Source: Sphingomonas sp. JUb134
Lineage (GTDB): Bacteria; Pseudomonadota; Alphaproteobacteria; Sphingomonadales; Sphingomonadaceae
Reading direction: 5' to 3'
DNA: 64,000 nt
Assembly: GCF_004341505.2 (NCBI RefSeq)
Contig: NZ_SLYP02000001.1
Location: 3,124,501-3,188,500, forward strand
Shown here one piece after another: positions 43,501 through 51,794 of this stretch (position 1 is its first letter; each line of letters opens with the position of its first letter). The notes beneath the pieces were generated by a model that saw only the letters and a program-made list of their open reading frames with translations, was not told where the DNA came from and did no database searches. Position numbers and translations under genes: made by a program.

Positions 43501-44037
43501 GCGCGAGTAGGTGAGGCCGCGGATCTGCACGCCCGAGCCCTCGACCGAGAAGTGCTGCGCATCGGCCGCGGAGGCGAAGCGGGTGATCGCGACGCCGGGA
43601 ACGCGCTGCAACGCCTCGTTGATCGAACGGTCGGGCAGCGCGCCGATGTCCTCCGCCGTGATCGCGTCGACGACCGTGTCGGCGTTGCGCTTCAGCGCCT
43701 GCGCGCTGGCGAGAGACTGGCGGATACCGGTCACGACGATGTCGCCACCAGCCTCGGCGGCCGGAGTCGCGATGTCCTCGGCGGTGACGGGCGACTGGTC
43801 GGTCTGCGCCTGCGCCTCGATGCTCGTGGACCCCGACAGCGGCTTCTTCAGTCCGCTGCCCGCGGCCGACTGGTCGCCGCCTTGCTGAGGCTGGGCAGGA
43901 TCGATCTCCTGCGTGCCCGGCCGATCCGTTACCTGCGCGAAGGCGGCCGACGCGCCTACCGCCAGCGCGATCGCGGACACGGCGCTGCCTAGACGAAGCG
44001 CCAACCTCGCCGATCCAGCGACAACAGAATGAGACAT
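40537..44037 (-). CDS. TonB-dependent outer-membrane receptor (carbohydrate-locus type)
   Basis: A 1,166-residue protein beginning MSHSVVAGSARLALRLGSAVSAIALAVGASAAFAQ, a signal peptide. A Gln/Ser-rich linker, the TonB-box-like GGDIVVTGIRQSLASAQALKR and the plug (AITAEDIGALPDRSINEALQRVPGVAITRF, SGVQIRGLTYSRGEFNGRDAF, IEGGIAGTVSINTRKPFD) come next. A long barrel ends QYQLSVRLTY with an aromatic terminal residue. There is no STN domain. The position inside the hydrolase locus implies uptake of mannan-derived oligosaccharides. The ATG at 44037 is preferred; GGAGAGGAG lies upstream. It diverges from the halogenase operon. Confidence 0.92.
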   Translation of the reverse strand: MSHSVVAGSARLALRLGSAVSAIALAVGASAAFAQVTDRPGTQEIDPAQPQQGGDQSAAGSGLKKPLSGSTSIEAQAQTDQSPVTAEDIATPAAEAGGDIVVTGIRQSLASAQALKRNADTVVDAITAEDIGALPDRSINEALQRVPGVAITRFASAADAQHFSVEGSGVQIRGLTYSRGEFNGRDAFSVAGGREIGYNDVPAELAGSIEVFKNLTADLIEGGIAGTVSINTRKPFDSKDTIVYASGGISYGDLAERSAPSFVGLFSKQWDTEHGRFGLLVGGSYFEQNSRADSVFTSGFLPRFNAPDDGVDGYAVNGNFQGSQFDGGTCDGNNPNEGRIINAGQPYAIRVCDSFVTPNGFNTVYAPSGAGVRQQSFNTQRNSITASAQYESPDRRLLVTGQFLRAENKIGWTDRSMETSVYYNDIGQTFPLGSLTGVGGSAYTFNDDGVFTSGTIGRRNNRQAHNVTTPCIIPNGGFPYESTYCDYPQFVNPNGLNTFLTNRYNYTKTRTTDAALNLKFSPTDRLHINLDGQYTTASSRSIDDIVDAYSFANVAIDLTGKRPKVEFLTPGFDRATYFTQSNNVFYNDAYNNRAINDGDEFAFRGDVQYDFADDSFLKSVKVGGRWAKRDQTVRTNDYNNWGSLSATWTDEGPSFLGSTPDAAKTYNYVDFFRGQNPAPTALYLTDAVLKDHGALMDLLRSVRDPQNGFSYTPIEDRGGAVVNGRTTVNPDLLNGYFFDNEIYDNSEETIAGYARADFGTDFANGMRVTGNLGVRYVHTTDISSGAINFPGAQQVIGGFSNFAAYCAQQTQVQPDGSTPNPSNVAALCRPGVTDAQRATALAFANGASVPQDAVNKFGNWLPSVNLRLDLSPKFLMRFAASKAISRPSFSNLRNFVSLTFNGANGVFEARSENPFLRPIKADQLDLTAEWYFAKVGQLTGTLFYKRLSDVIVNNSGFVRDFSNNGSNYSLALTGPTNAEGKSDIKGAEVSYQQTFDFLPGALSGFGLQATYTYIDAGRIQTTPPRFAASTDPTPNEGDGNQPPIDITGLYTNLPLPLLSKHNFNVAGFYDKYGIYARLAYSWRSSYLLNNRDELFPFLPVYSDATGQADASLFYTLNRNFKIGVQVNNLLDTTTQTRFLLNQDGLTAPRTFFKSDRQYQLSVRLTY

Positions 44038-44142
44038 CCCCTGCACTCCTCTCCTTCGCCTTGGAACCTCAAGGCGCCCCGCACTGTGACCGTGCTCGCG
44101 TTCTGATGACGGTTCGCCGTGTGAAACGCAACATTTCTCAAG

Positions 44143-44158
44143 TTGATTTTTTTAATCA
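44143..44158. promoter_or_regulatory. AT-rich palindrome between receptor and halogenase operons
   Basis: TTGATTTTTTTAATCA contains TGATT/AATCA arms around a T-run in the 131-bp divergent gap between the TonB receptor start and the first halogenase start. The AT-rich patch stands out in a GC-rich region, so a shared operator or UP-like promoter element is plausible. Which regulator binds cannot be told from sequence. Confidence 0.3.
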
Positions 44159-44168
44159 GTTCGCGGAG

Positions 44169-45701
44169 ATGTCACGCGTGCAACAGTGCGCCGATAGCCC
44201 GCTGAGGGTCGTCATCGTCGGGGGAGGGACAGCGGGCTTGATGACGGCCGCGGCGCTGACCGCCCTTGCCGGACGAACTTGTGCGGTCACCCTCATAGAA
44301 GCAGCCGACATCCCGATCATCGGAGTCGGCGAGGCGACGCTGCCGCACCTGCGCGCCTTCGTCGCCCGCCTCGGGATCGACGAGACCGCGTTCATGGCGG
44401 CGACCTCCGCGACCTTCAAGCTGGGAATACGGTTCAGCGGCTTCGGCGCGCGCGACAGCGACTACTTCCACCCGTTCGGCGACTACGGTCCGGATTTCGG
44501 CCGCGCCGAGTTCCACCACTACTGGCTCCGCCGTCATGCCGCGGGCGATGCCGCACCGCTCGGCGACTACGGGATCGCGGACATGGCTGCGGCCGCGAAC
44601 CGATTCGCGCGGCCGGAGGACATGCAGTGGTCGGGGGAACACGATACCGCCGGCCTCCCATACGGCTACGCCTACCAGTTCGACGCGACGCGCTTCGCGC
44701 CGTTCCTGCGCGACTGGACGTGCGCGCGCGGCGCGCAGCGACGCGAGGCTCAGGTCACCCGTGTCGTCCGTTCGTCCGAGAACGGCCGGGTCCTGGCGCT
44801 GGAGATCGCGGACGGGCAGCGCGTGAGCGGAGACCTGTTCATCGACTGCTCGGGCTTCCGCGCGATCCTGAGGGACGAGGACCTGTGGGAGGATTGGTCG
44901 CACTGGCTGCCCTGCGACCGGGCGGTCGCCGTGCCGTGCACGGCCGCCGGCGCGACGATCGAGCCCTACACCCGGGCGAAGGCGATGGACGCGGGCGGCT
45001 GGCGCTGGCGCATCCCGCTCCAGCACCGGGTCGGCAACGGCTACGTCTATCCCAGCGCCTTCGTCGGAGACGATCATGCCCAGGACACGCTGCTGGCCGC
45101 GCTGGAGGGAGCCCCGCTCGCCGATCCACGCGTGCTGCGCTTCCGCGCCGGGCGGCAACGGCGCGCGTGGGCCCACAACGTGGTGGCGATCGGCCTCGCA
45201 GCCGGCTTCCTGGAGCCGCTGGAGTCCACCAGCATCCATCTCGTGCAGGCCGCGATCACGCACCTGATCGAGCATTTTCCCGACGCGCAGGGCTGCGACG
45301 CCGATCGCGACGGCTTCAACCGCGCGATGGACGCCGAGCACGACCGCATCCGCGACTTCCTGATCCTCCACTATCACGCGACGATCCGCGACGACGCGCC
45401 GTTCTGGACCCACGTGCGCACGATGGCCGTGCCCGACACGCTGGCCGCGACGCTGGAACTCTGGCGGGAGACGGCGCAGGTCGCGCGCTACGGCTTCGGC
45501 CTGTTCAAGCCGCCGAGCTGGGTGGCGGTACTGATCGGGCAGGGCATGATCCCGCGGCGCTGGGACCAGCGTGCCGATGCCGCCCCTGCCGACATGCTGG
45601 CGCGCGAGCTGGCCGGCCTGCGCGCGTCGATCGCCGACCGGGTCGCCGCGCTTCCAAACCACAGCGCGACCCTCGCCCGTGTCGCCGCGTCGTCGGCATG
45701 A
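44169..45701 (+). CDS. Flavin-dependent tryptophan-halogenase-family protein, catalytic motifs intact
   Basis: A 510-residue protein. It shows the FAD loop VVIVGGGTAG (residues about 14-23), the catalytic Lys84 in SATFKLGIRF, the halogenase signature WRWRIP (277-282) and the Glu-Ser pair Glu351/Ser352 in GFLEPLESTSIHL. In characterised halogenases HOCl formed at the flavin travels to that Lys next to the Glu. The substrate is not tryptophan by necessity. A separate flavin reductase must supply FADH2; none is adjacent. It opens an operon of three halogenase-like genes coupled by ATGA overlaps and is divergent from the TonB receptor. The ATG at 44169 matches family N-termini; ATG 44106 is a longer alternative. 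Confidence 0.9.
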   Translation: MSRVQQCADSPLRVVIVGGGTAGLMTAAALTALAGRTCAVTLIEAADIPIIGVGEATLPHLRAFVARLGIDETAFMAATSATFKLGIRFSGFGARDSDYFHPFGDYGPDFGRAEFHHYWLRRHAAGDAAPLGDYGIADMAAAANRFARPEDMQWSGEHDTAGLPYGYAYQFDATRFAPFLRDWTCARGAQRREAQVTRVVRSSENGRVLALEIADGQRVSGDLFIDCSGFRAILRDEDLWEDWSHWLPCDRAVAVPCTAAGATIEPYTRAKAMDAGGWRWRIPLQHRVGNGYVYPSAFVGDDHAQDTLLAALEGAPLADPRVLRFRAGRQRRAWAHNVVAIGLAAGFLEPLESTSIHLVQAAITHLIEHFPDAQGCDADRDGFNRAMDAEHDRIRDFLILHYHATIRDDAPFWTHVRTMAVPDTLAATLELWRETAQVARYGFGLFKPPSWVAVLIGQGMIPRRWDQRADAAPADMLARELAGLRASIADRVAALPNHSATLARVAASSA

Positions 45702-47140
45702 CGGCGACCGGCGTGAACCGCGCGCCCGCGCTGCGGTCGGTCGTGGTGGTCGGCCACGGCGTGGTGGCGCGGACGGCGGCGCTGGCGCTCGCCCGCGGGA
45801 CGCCCGGTGCGAGCGTGACGCTGGTTCCCGCCCCGATCGCGCCGGGCGCGTTGGCGGACTGGTTCCCCACCCTGCTCGCCTCCGGCCGCGACGCACCGCA
45901 ACTCTGGGGAACGACGGGCGACGCGCTGCTGCGCGCGGGCGTGGCCACGCCTCGGCTGGCGGCCGCCTTCGACGCGTGGCCGCGCAACGGACGCTGGCTC
46001 CATCCCGAGGGGTCGCCGACGCGGATGGCGGGTCCGGGTGCGACGCATGCGCGCTGGATGAACGCCGAGCCGCACGCCGACGTGCCGACGTTCGAGGCGA
46101 TGTTCCCCGCGACGGCGATGCTCGACGCCGGGACCTTCGCGATCGAACCATCCGCGCCGCTCGCGGAGGCCGATCACGCGCTCTGCCTCGATCCGCGGCG
46201 GCTGGTCGAATGGCTGTCGCCGAGACTGCGCGCGGCCGGCGTCGTCACCGCGTCCGCCCCCTTCGCTCGCGTCACGCTCGACGGACGTGGCCGCGTTGAC
46301 GCCATCCAGCTGCACGACGGCTGTGCGATAACGGGGGACCTGATCGTCGACGCGAGCGGTCCCCCCGCCCTGATCGCAGGCGCTTCGCGGACCGACTGGC
46401 TCGACTGGAGCGATCCGCTGCCCGAGGACCGGATGCTGATCGCCGCCGCGACCGACCAGACGCCGTCCATGGTGGATCGCTACCGCCTGCTGCCCTTCGG
46501 CTGGGATGCGAGCTGGCCCTTCCCCGTGCGCCCGCTCCGCGCGGTCGCGTACCGCGGCGGATCCTGCACGGACGACGACGCACGCGCCGCTCTGGGTGCC
46601 GATCTCGACAGTGGCGCGATCCCCATCGCGCCGGGGCGACGCGCCGAGGCGTGGCGCGGCAACTGCGTCGCGATCGGAGAGGCGTCGGTGCAGCCCGGCC
46701 CGCTGAGGCTCGCGGGCTTCACCCTCGCGCAGGCGCAGCTGTCGCTGCTGCTCGACCTGCTGCCCGCGCGCGACATGCCACGCTCGATCGTGACGGCTTA
46801 CAACGTGCGCGCCGCCGCCCGCGCCGATCGACTGCGCGACTGGCTGGCGGCGCATCGCTGCGAAGGTGCGGGTGCCACGCCGAACGACCTGCCCGCGCTC
46901 GCCGCCACCCTGACGCGCTTCCGCCGCAACGGCGGTCTGCCGCACTTCGACGAGGAGACGGCGTCCGAAGCGGCATGGCATGCGGTGCTGATCGGTCAGG
47001 GCGTACGCGCCGCCCGCGCCGTTCCGCCGGTGATCGGCGACGATACACGCCTCTTCGCCATGGCGGCACGCGCCGCGGCAGCGCGGATGGTCGAAGCCGC
47101 CGGCGCCCTGCCGTCCCTGTCCGAGCTACGGAACCGATGA
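45698..47140 (+). CDS. Degenerate halogenase-like protein (predicted pseudoenzyme)
   Basis: A 480-residue protein with the same overall layout as its neighbours but eroded motifs. The FAD loop reads VVVVGHGVVA (17-24) instead of GGGTAG. No TFKLG lysine block is found near residues 75-85. WRWRIP is replaced by a DASWPFP segment (270-275), and the FLEPLESTSIHL block is replaced by GPLRLAGFTLAQAQLSL (334-350). Length, codon use and an uninterrupted frame argue against a pseudogene; it looks selected for a non-catalytic or binding role. Its start overlaps the first halogenase stop and its stop overlaps the third start, so the three are produced together and may form a complex. Confidence 0.8.
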   Translation: MTATGVNRAPALRSVVVVGHGVVARTAALALARGTPGASVTLVPAPIAPGALADWFPTLLASGRDAPQLWGTTGDALLRAGVATPRLAAAFDAWPRNGRWLHPEGSPTRMAGPGATHARWMNAEPHADVPTFEAMFPATAMLDAGTFAIEPSAPLAEADHALCLDPRRLVEWLSPRLRAAGVVTASAPFARVTLDGRGRVDAIQLHDGCAITGDLIVDASGPPALIAGASRTDWLDWSDPLPEDRMLIAAATDQTPSMVDRYRLLPFGWDASWPFPVRPLRAVAYRGGSCTDDDARAALGADLDSGAIPIAPGRRAEAWRGNCVAIGEASVQPGPLRLAGFTLAQAQLSLLLDLLPARDMPRSIVTAYNVRAAARADRLRDWLAAHRCEGAGATPNDLPALAATLTRFRRNGGLPHFDEETASEAAWHAVLIGQGVRAARAVPPVIGDDTRLFAMAARAAAARMVEAAGALPSLSELRNR

Positions 47141-48627
47141 CCATGGACGCACAAGGGGACGCCGCGGCCGCCATCGAGCACGTGGTGATCGTCGGCGGCG
47201 GAACCGCGGGCTGGATGGCGGCCGCGGCGGCGGCGCGGTTCCTGAACGACGGACGCCGCCGAATAACGCTTGTCGAGTCGAACGCCATCGGGACCGTCGG
47301 CGTCGGAGAGGCGACCATTCCTCCGATCCTCACGTTCAACCGTCGGCTCGGCATCGACGAGGCCGAGTTCCTGCGCGAGACCGGCGGCACCTTCAAGCTG
47401 GGGATCGAGTTCGTCGGCTGGCGGGACGGCAAGGACCGCTACTTCCATCCGTTCGGCACCCATGGTCGGCCGATCGAGGGACTGGCGTTCCATCAGATCT
47501 GGCTGAAGTTCCGCGACGCCGCGGGCGTGGGACGTCTCGACGACTATTCGCTGCCCACGCTGGCGGCCGCGGCGGAGCGTTTCGCGCATCCGGTAGCGGA
47601 CGAACGCTCGCCCCTGTCCGGGCTCGCCTACGCCTACCACTTCGACGCCGGGCGCTACGCCGCCTTGCTGCGCCGGCATGCCGAAGCCGGCGGCGTTCAC
47701 CGGATCGAAGGACGGATCACCCGGGTCGAGCGCGATCCGTCCGGAAGCGCGGTCGCGGCGGTGGTACTGAGCGACAGTCGCCGCGTCGCCGGTGACCTCT
47801 TCATCGACTGCTCGGGATTTCGCAGCCTGCTGCTGGGAGATGCGATGGAGACTCCGTTCGAGAGCTGGGCCCACTGGCTGCCGTGCGACCGGGCGATCGC
47901 CGTACCCGGCGGCGCGCTGAGGCCGCGCCCGCTCGCGACCCGTGCGACCGCCCATGACGCAGGGTGGCGGTGGCGCATCCCGCTACAGCACCGTACTGGA
48001 AACGGCATCGTCTATGCTAGCGCGTTCCTGTCGGACGATGCCGCCGAGCGGCAGTTGATAGACGCGCTCGATACGTCGGCGATGGGCGAGCCGCGCCCGT
48101 TGCGCTTCACGGCGGGGCGGCGGGTACAGCAGTGGACAGGCAACGTTGTCGCGCTCGGTCTGGCCGGCGGCTTCCTGGAACCGCTCGAGTCGACAAGCAT
48201 CCACCTCATCCAGGAAGGTATATCGAAGCTGTTCGCGCTATTCCCCGACCGTGGCGACTGCTCTGTCGAGCGCGTGACCTTCAACCGCTTCATGGCGGCG
48301 AGCTACGAAGCGGTGCGCGACTTCATCATCCTCCATTACCATGCCAACGCGCGAACGGGCGAGTTCTGGCGTCATCTGCGCGAGATGCCGGTGCCGGACA
48401 CCCTGGCGGAGAAGATCGCCCTCTTCCGCCGCAAGGGTCGCGTGTTCCGGTACGACGACGAGCTGTTCGCCGTTCCAAGCTGGGTCTCGGTTATGCTCGG
48501 CCAGGGCATCGTTCCCGTCGGCTACGATCCGCTGGTCGATGCGCTGGATGAGCGCCGCACAACTGACGCCCTGGTCATGATGCGACAGGTCAATGAAGCC
48601 GCCGTCGCGCAGATGAGGGTCGCCTAA
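47137..48627 (+). CDS. Flavin-dependent tryptophan-halogenase-family protein, catalytic motifs intact
   Basis: A 496-residue protein. It has the FAD loop VVIVGGGTAGWMAAA (16-30), catalytic Lys87 in GGTFKLGIEF, GWRWRIPLQHRTGNG (WRWRIP at 277-282) and Glu351/Ser352 in GFLEPLESTSIHL. It is closely related in layout to the first protein of the operon but clearly diverged in the substrate-facing region (HPFGTHGRPIEGLAFHQIW). It is the last gene of the operon; 163 bp of non-coding DNA separates it from the IS66 terminus, with no obvious terminator. Confidence 0.9.
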   Translation: MTMDAQGDAAAAIEHVVIVGGGTAGWMAAAAAARFLNDGRRRITLVESNAIGTVGVGEATIPPILTFNRRLGIDEAEFLRETGGTFKLGIEFVGWRDGKDRYFHPFGTHGRPIEGLAFHQIWLKFRDAAGVGRLDDYSLPTLAAAAERFAHPVADERSPLSGLAYAYHFDAGRYAALLRRHAEAGGVHRIEGRITRVERDPSGSAVAAVVLSDSRRVAGDLFIDCSGFRSLLLGDAMETPFESWAHWLPCDRAIAVPGGALRPRPLATRATAHDAGWRWRIPLQHRTGNGIVYASAFLSDDAAERQLIDALDTSAMGEPRPLRFTAGRRVQQWTGNVVALGLAGGFLEPLESTSIHLIQEGISKLFALFPDRGDCSVERVTFNRFMAASYEAVRDFIILHYHANARTGEFWRHLREMPVPDTLAEKIALFRRKGRVFRYDDELFAVPSWVSVMLGQGIVPVGYDPLVDALDERRTTDALVMMRQVNEAAVAQMRVA

Positions 48628-48840
48628 TCTAGTTCACTGATTAAGCGCCTGCGCTCAGTCGCTGCTGTCCACGGGAATGGGCATAAGACCTTGCCTGCCC
48701 GCACGGCGCTAATCACCGAGGTCATGTGCATTTCGCGTAACACTAAGAGCCTTGCGCCTCATACATCTGAGACATGGAGGGTCTATGCGGGTAAGCGTGG
48801 CCTGCGGGCCGCCTTGCCCGTTTTGCCGTAGCTGGGATGT

Positions 48841-49245
48841 TTGTCGCCTTTGACGAGGGCGATAGCGGTGCGGGAAGTTTTCGGGTCCGTGGAGGTGGTC
48901 GGCCGGGTGTCGGGCCGGCGGAGTTGGTCGGACGAGGAGAAGCTGGAGATCCTGGCCGAGGCGTTCCGGCCTGGCGTCCGGGTTCGCGATGTTCTTGAGC
49001 GGCGCGAGATATCGAGCGGGCTGGTGTATACGTGGCGCAAGCAGGCGCGGCTGGGCAAGCTGGGCGGCATAGCGCCCGCGCTGCCAACATTCGCCGAGGT
49101 GTGTGTGGCTGAGGTTCCTGCACCACAGCCGGCGACATCCACGCCCGGCCTCATCTGCATCGAATTGGCGGGTGGCGTGCGGGTGAGCGTGGACGGCTCG
49201 GTGGACGCCGGCGCGCTGGCGCGGGTGCTGTCGGTGCTGAGGTGA
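48841..49245 (+). CDS. tnpA: IS66 accessory protein TnpA
   Basis: A protein of up to 134 residues with a transposase-8-like helix-turn-helix (GRRSWSDEEKLEILAEAFRPGVRVRDVLERREISSGLVYTWRKQARLGKL) and a C-terminal segment ending RVSVDGSVDAGALARVLSVLR, the usual TnpA end. The start is uncertain: a TTG at 48841 or a GTG nine codons later. Its stop overlaps the tnpB start (GTGA). Confidence 0.85.
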   Translation: MSPLTRAIAVREVFGSVEVVGRVSGRRSWSDEEKLEILAEAFRPGVRVRDVLERREISSGLVYTWRKQARLGKLGGIAPALPTFAEVCVAEVPAPQPATSTPGLICIELAGGVRVSVDGSVDAGALARVLSVLR

Positions 49246-49589
49246 GTCCGACGCCGTTGCCGACGCGAGTGTTCCTGGCCTGCGGCGTGACCGACATGCG
49301 CAAGGGCTTCGATGGGCTGGCGGTGCTGGTCCAGCAGGTGCTGCGCGAGGATCCGCATTCCGGCGCGCTGTTCGCGTTCCGGGGCAAACGCGGTCATCTG
49401 GTCAAGCTGCTGTGGTTCGATGGCCAGGGGCTGTGCCTGTTCTCGAAGCGGCTGGACCGGGGCCGCTTCGTCTGGCCGGTGACCGCGACCGGCGCGGTGA
49501 CGCTGACGCCGGCGCAGCTGTCGATGCTGCTGGAGGGCATCGACTGGCGCCGGCCCGAGCGCACGTTCGTGCCGACACTGGCGGGCTGA
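49242..49589 (+). CDS. tnpB: IS66 accessory protein TnpB
   Basis: A 115-residue protein with the TnpB signature: VFLACGVTDMRKGFDGLAVLVQ, LFAFRGKRGHLVKLLWFDGQGLCLFSKRLDRGRFVWP and LSMLLEGIDWRRPER. It is required for IS66 transposition in characterised elements, but its exact role is unclear. It starts at GTG, overlapping tnpA. Confidence 0.92.
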   Translation: MSPTPLPTRVFLACGVTDMRKGFDGLAVLVQQVLREDPHSGALFAFRGKRGHLVKLLWFDGQGLCLFSKRLDRGRFVWPVTATGAVTLTPAQLSMLLEGIDWRRPERTFVPTLAG

Positions 49590-49650
49590 AAACGGCGGTT
49601 TCGCGTGGCTTTTGCTCGCCCGTCGGCATGCGATCTGCTATGCAATCCTG

Positions 49651-51195
49651 GTGTCGGAAGCGCCCGTTTCCTCAGCTGATGTCATCGCGCGGATCGCCGC
49701 GCTGGAGGCTTCGCTCGCCCGGGCCAATGCCGCGCTCGTCGCCCGCGACCTGCTCATCGACACCCTGCGCGGGCAGATTGCCTGGCTGCGGCGGATGCAG
49801 TTCGGCGCCTCATCCGAGAAGCTGGGCCGCGAGGTCGAGCAGCTCGAACTGGCACTGGAAGAGCTGGAAACCGAGCGCGATGTTTCCGCAGTCGAGACTG
49901 CGGCACCCGAAGTAGCGCCGCGACCGGCACCGGTCCGCAGCCTGCCGGACCACTTGCCGCGCGAGGAAGTAGTCCATGAGCCGGCATCTGGTGCCTGCAC
50001 CTGCCCGGACTGTGGCGGCATGTTGCGTCGCTTGGGCGTGGATACGCACGAGATGCTCGACGTCATGCCGGTCCACTGGCGGGTCGTGCGCAACGTTCGC
50101 CCCAAATATAGCTGCCGGGCTTGCGAGAAAATCGTGCAGGCACCCGCGCCGGTCAGCGCCGTGGCGCGGGGCAAGGCGACCTTCGCCACGCTGGCGCATG
50201 TCGTCGTTTCCAAGTTCGACCACCATCTGCCGCTCTATCGTCAGGCCGAGATGATGGCGGCGCAGGGCCTCGACATCGACCGCTCCACCCTTGCCGGCTG
50301 GACCGGGCAGGCCGCAGTCCTGCTCGACCCGGTCGTCAGCCGTATCCGTGATGCTGTCTTGACCGCAGACAAGATCCATGCGGACGACACGCCGGTGCCG
50401 GTGCTCGACCCGGGCCGAGGCAAGACCGCGACCGGGCGGCTGTGGGTATACGCGGCCGATGACCGCGCGTCCGGCAGCACGGCGCCGCCCGCGACCTGGT
50501 ATCGCTTCACACCCGACCGGACCGCCGCGCACCCGCAGACGCATCTCGCCGGCTTCCGCGGCTTCCTCCAGGCCGATGCCTATGCCGGTTATGACGGGCT
50601 GTACCGCAGCGGTGTCACCGAGGTAGCGTGCTGGGCGCATTACCGGCGCAAGGTGTTCGACCTGCACGAGCGCATCCCCACGCCGCTGACCACCGACATC
50701 CTCCAGCGCTTCGGCGCGCTCTATGCCGTCGAAGCCGAGGTGCGCGACCAGCCACCGGATGTCCGGCACCGAGTGCGACAGGACCGAACCAAGCCGTTGG
50801 TCGGCGCCTTGCGCGAGGTGCTCGACGCTGCCCTTCGTCGCCTGTCGCCCAAGTCCGATATGGCCAAGGCCATCGCCTATGGCACCAAACGCTGGCCGGC
50901 ACTGTGCCGCTTCCTCGACGACGGCCGCCTGGAGATCGACAACAACATCGCCGAGCGTGCCCTGCGCGGCGTCGCCGTTGGTCGCCGCAACTGGCTGTTC
51001 GCCGGCTCCAGGGCGGGCGGCGAGCGTGCCGCCGCGATCTACACCGTCATCCAGACCTGCAAGGCCAACAGCGTTGACCCGCAGGCGTACATCGCCGACG
51101 TCATCGCCAGGGTCGCCGACGACTGGCCCGCCAGCCGCTGGGACGAGCTCATGCCGTGGAACTGGGCTCGCGAACCTGCCAGGCTGGCGGCATGA
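49651..51195 (+). CDS. tnpC: IS66 transposase TnpC
   Basis: A 514-residue DDE transposase. It has an N-terminal leucine-rich coiled region (VIARIAALEASLARANAALVARDLLI), a linker, and a zinc-finger-like segment CTCPDCGGMLRRLG...CRACEKIV. The catalytic domain (ADDTPVPVLDPG, ADAYAGYDGLY, DNNIAERALR) follows, with a C-terminal TnpC_C region. GTG at 49651 (VSEAPVSSADV) is preferred over the upstream TTG because it matches family N-termini. The stop overlaps the passenger gene start. Confidence 0.9.
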   Translation: MSEAPVSSADVIARIAALEASLARANAALVARDLLIDTLRGQIAWLRRMQFGASSEKLGREVEQLELALEELETERDVSAVETAAPEVAPRPAPVRSLPDHLPREEVVHEPASGACTCPDCGGMLRRLGVDTHEMLDVMPVHWRVVRNVRPKYSCRACEKIVQAPAPVSAVARGKATFATLAHVVVSKFDHHLPLYRQAEMMAAQGLDIDRSTLAGWTGQAAVLLDPVVSRIRDAVLTADKIHADDTPVPVLDPGRGKTATGRLWVYAADDRASGSTAPPATWYRFTPDRTAAHPQTHLAGFRGFLQADAYAGYDGLYRSGVTEVACWAHYRRKVFDLHERIPTPLTTDILQRFGALYAVEAEVRDQPPDVRHRVRQDRTKPLVGALREVLDAALRRLSPKSDMAKAIAYGTKRWPALCRFLDDGRLEIDNNIAERALRGVAVGRRNWLFAGSRAGGERAAAIYTVIQTCKANSVDPQAYIADVIARVADDWPASRWDELMPWNWAREPARLAA

Positions 51196-51794
51196 GCGCC
51201 GAAACCGTTGCCCGCCTGCACCTCGTCCTGGACAACATCGAACCCGCCATCTGGCGCCGGGTCGACGTGCCGGTCACCGCCAGCCTCAAGATGCTCCACG
51301 ATGTCGTCCAGGCTGCGATGGGCTGGGAGAACTGTCATCTCTGGCACTTCGAGGCCGGCGACCACCGCTACGGCGTGCCGGACCCGATGTGGTCGGAAAG
51401 CGGCATGGCGGCCGCCAAGAACGTGAAGCTCGCCGCCCTCCTCGACCGGGGCATGAAAGAACTCGTCTACACCTACGACATGGGCGACGACTGGCGGCAC
51501 ACCATCACCGTGGAAACGGTCGGCCCCGGCGAGCCTGACGTCAAATACCCGCGCTTCGTCGCCGGCGAACGGCGCTGTCCACCCGAGGATGTCGGTGGCT
51601 TGCCCGGATACGAGATGTTCCTCGACGCCATGGGCGACCCCACTCACGAGGAACACGACCGACTGCGCAACTGGTATGGCGGCCCTTACAACCCTGACGA
51701 CATCGACGAACGCTTCACCCGGCGCGCCGTCGCCGCCATCGCCATCCGCCGCCATGCTGGCAAGCTCGCCTACCAGAAGAGCCGGCCGCAATAA
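51192..51794 (+). CDS. Plasmid pRiA4b ORF-3 family protein (IS66 passenger, right copy)
   Basis: A 200-residue protein identical in sequence to the copy at 9838-10440. It is translationally coupled to the intact tnpC (ATGA) and ends 26 bp before the IS66 terminus. Because the host element is complete here, this copy shows that the gene belongs to the transposon rather than to the flank. Confidence 0.85.
   Translation: MSAETVARLHLVLDNIEPAIWRRVDVPVTASLKMLHDVVQAAMGWENCHLWHFEAGDHRYGVPDPMWSESGMAAAKNVKLAALLDRGMKELVYTYDMGDDWRHTITVETVGPGEPDVKYPRFVAGERRCPPEDVGGLPGYEMFLDAMGDPTHEEHDRLRNWYGGPYNPDDIDERFTRRAVAAIAIRRHAGKLAYQKSRPQ

Noticed and set aside
44169..48627. Natural-product biosynthetic cluster with halogenases
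   Set aside because: No NRPS, PKS, RiPP, transport or tailoring genes nearby; the setting is a carbohydrate locus with a TonB receptor.
49612..49650. Longer N-terminus of TnpC starting at TTG 49612
   Set aside because: The extra 13 residues do not resemble TnpC; the GTG at 49651 begins the family-like sequence.
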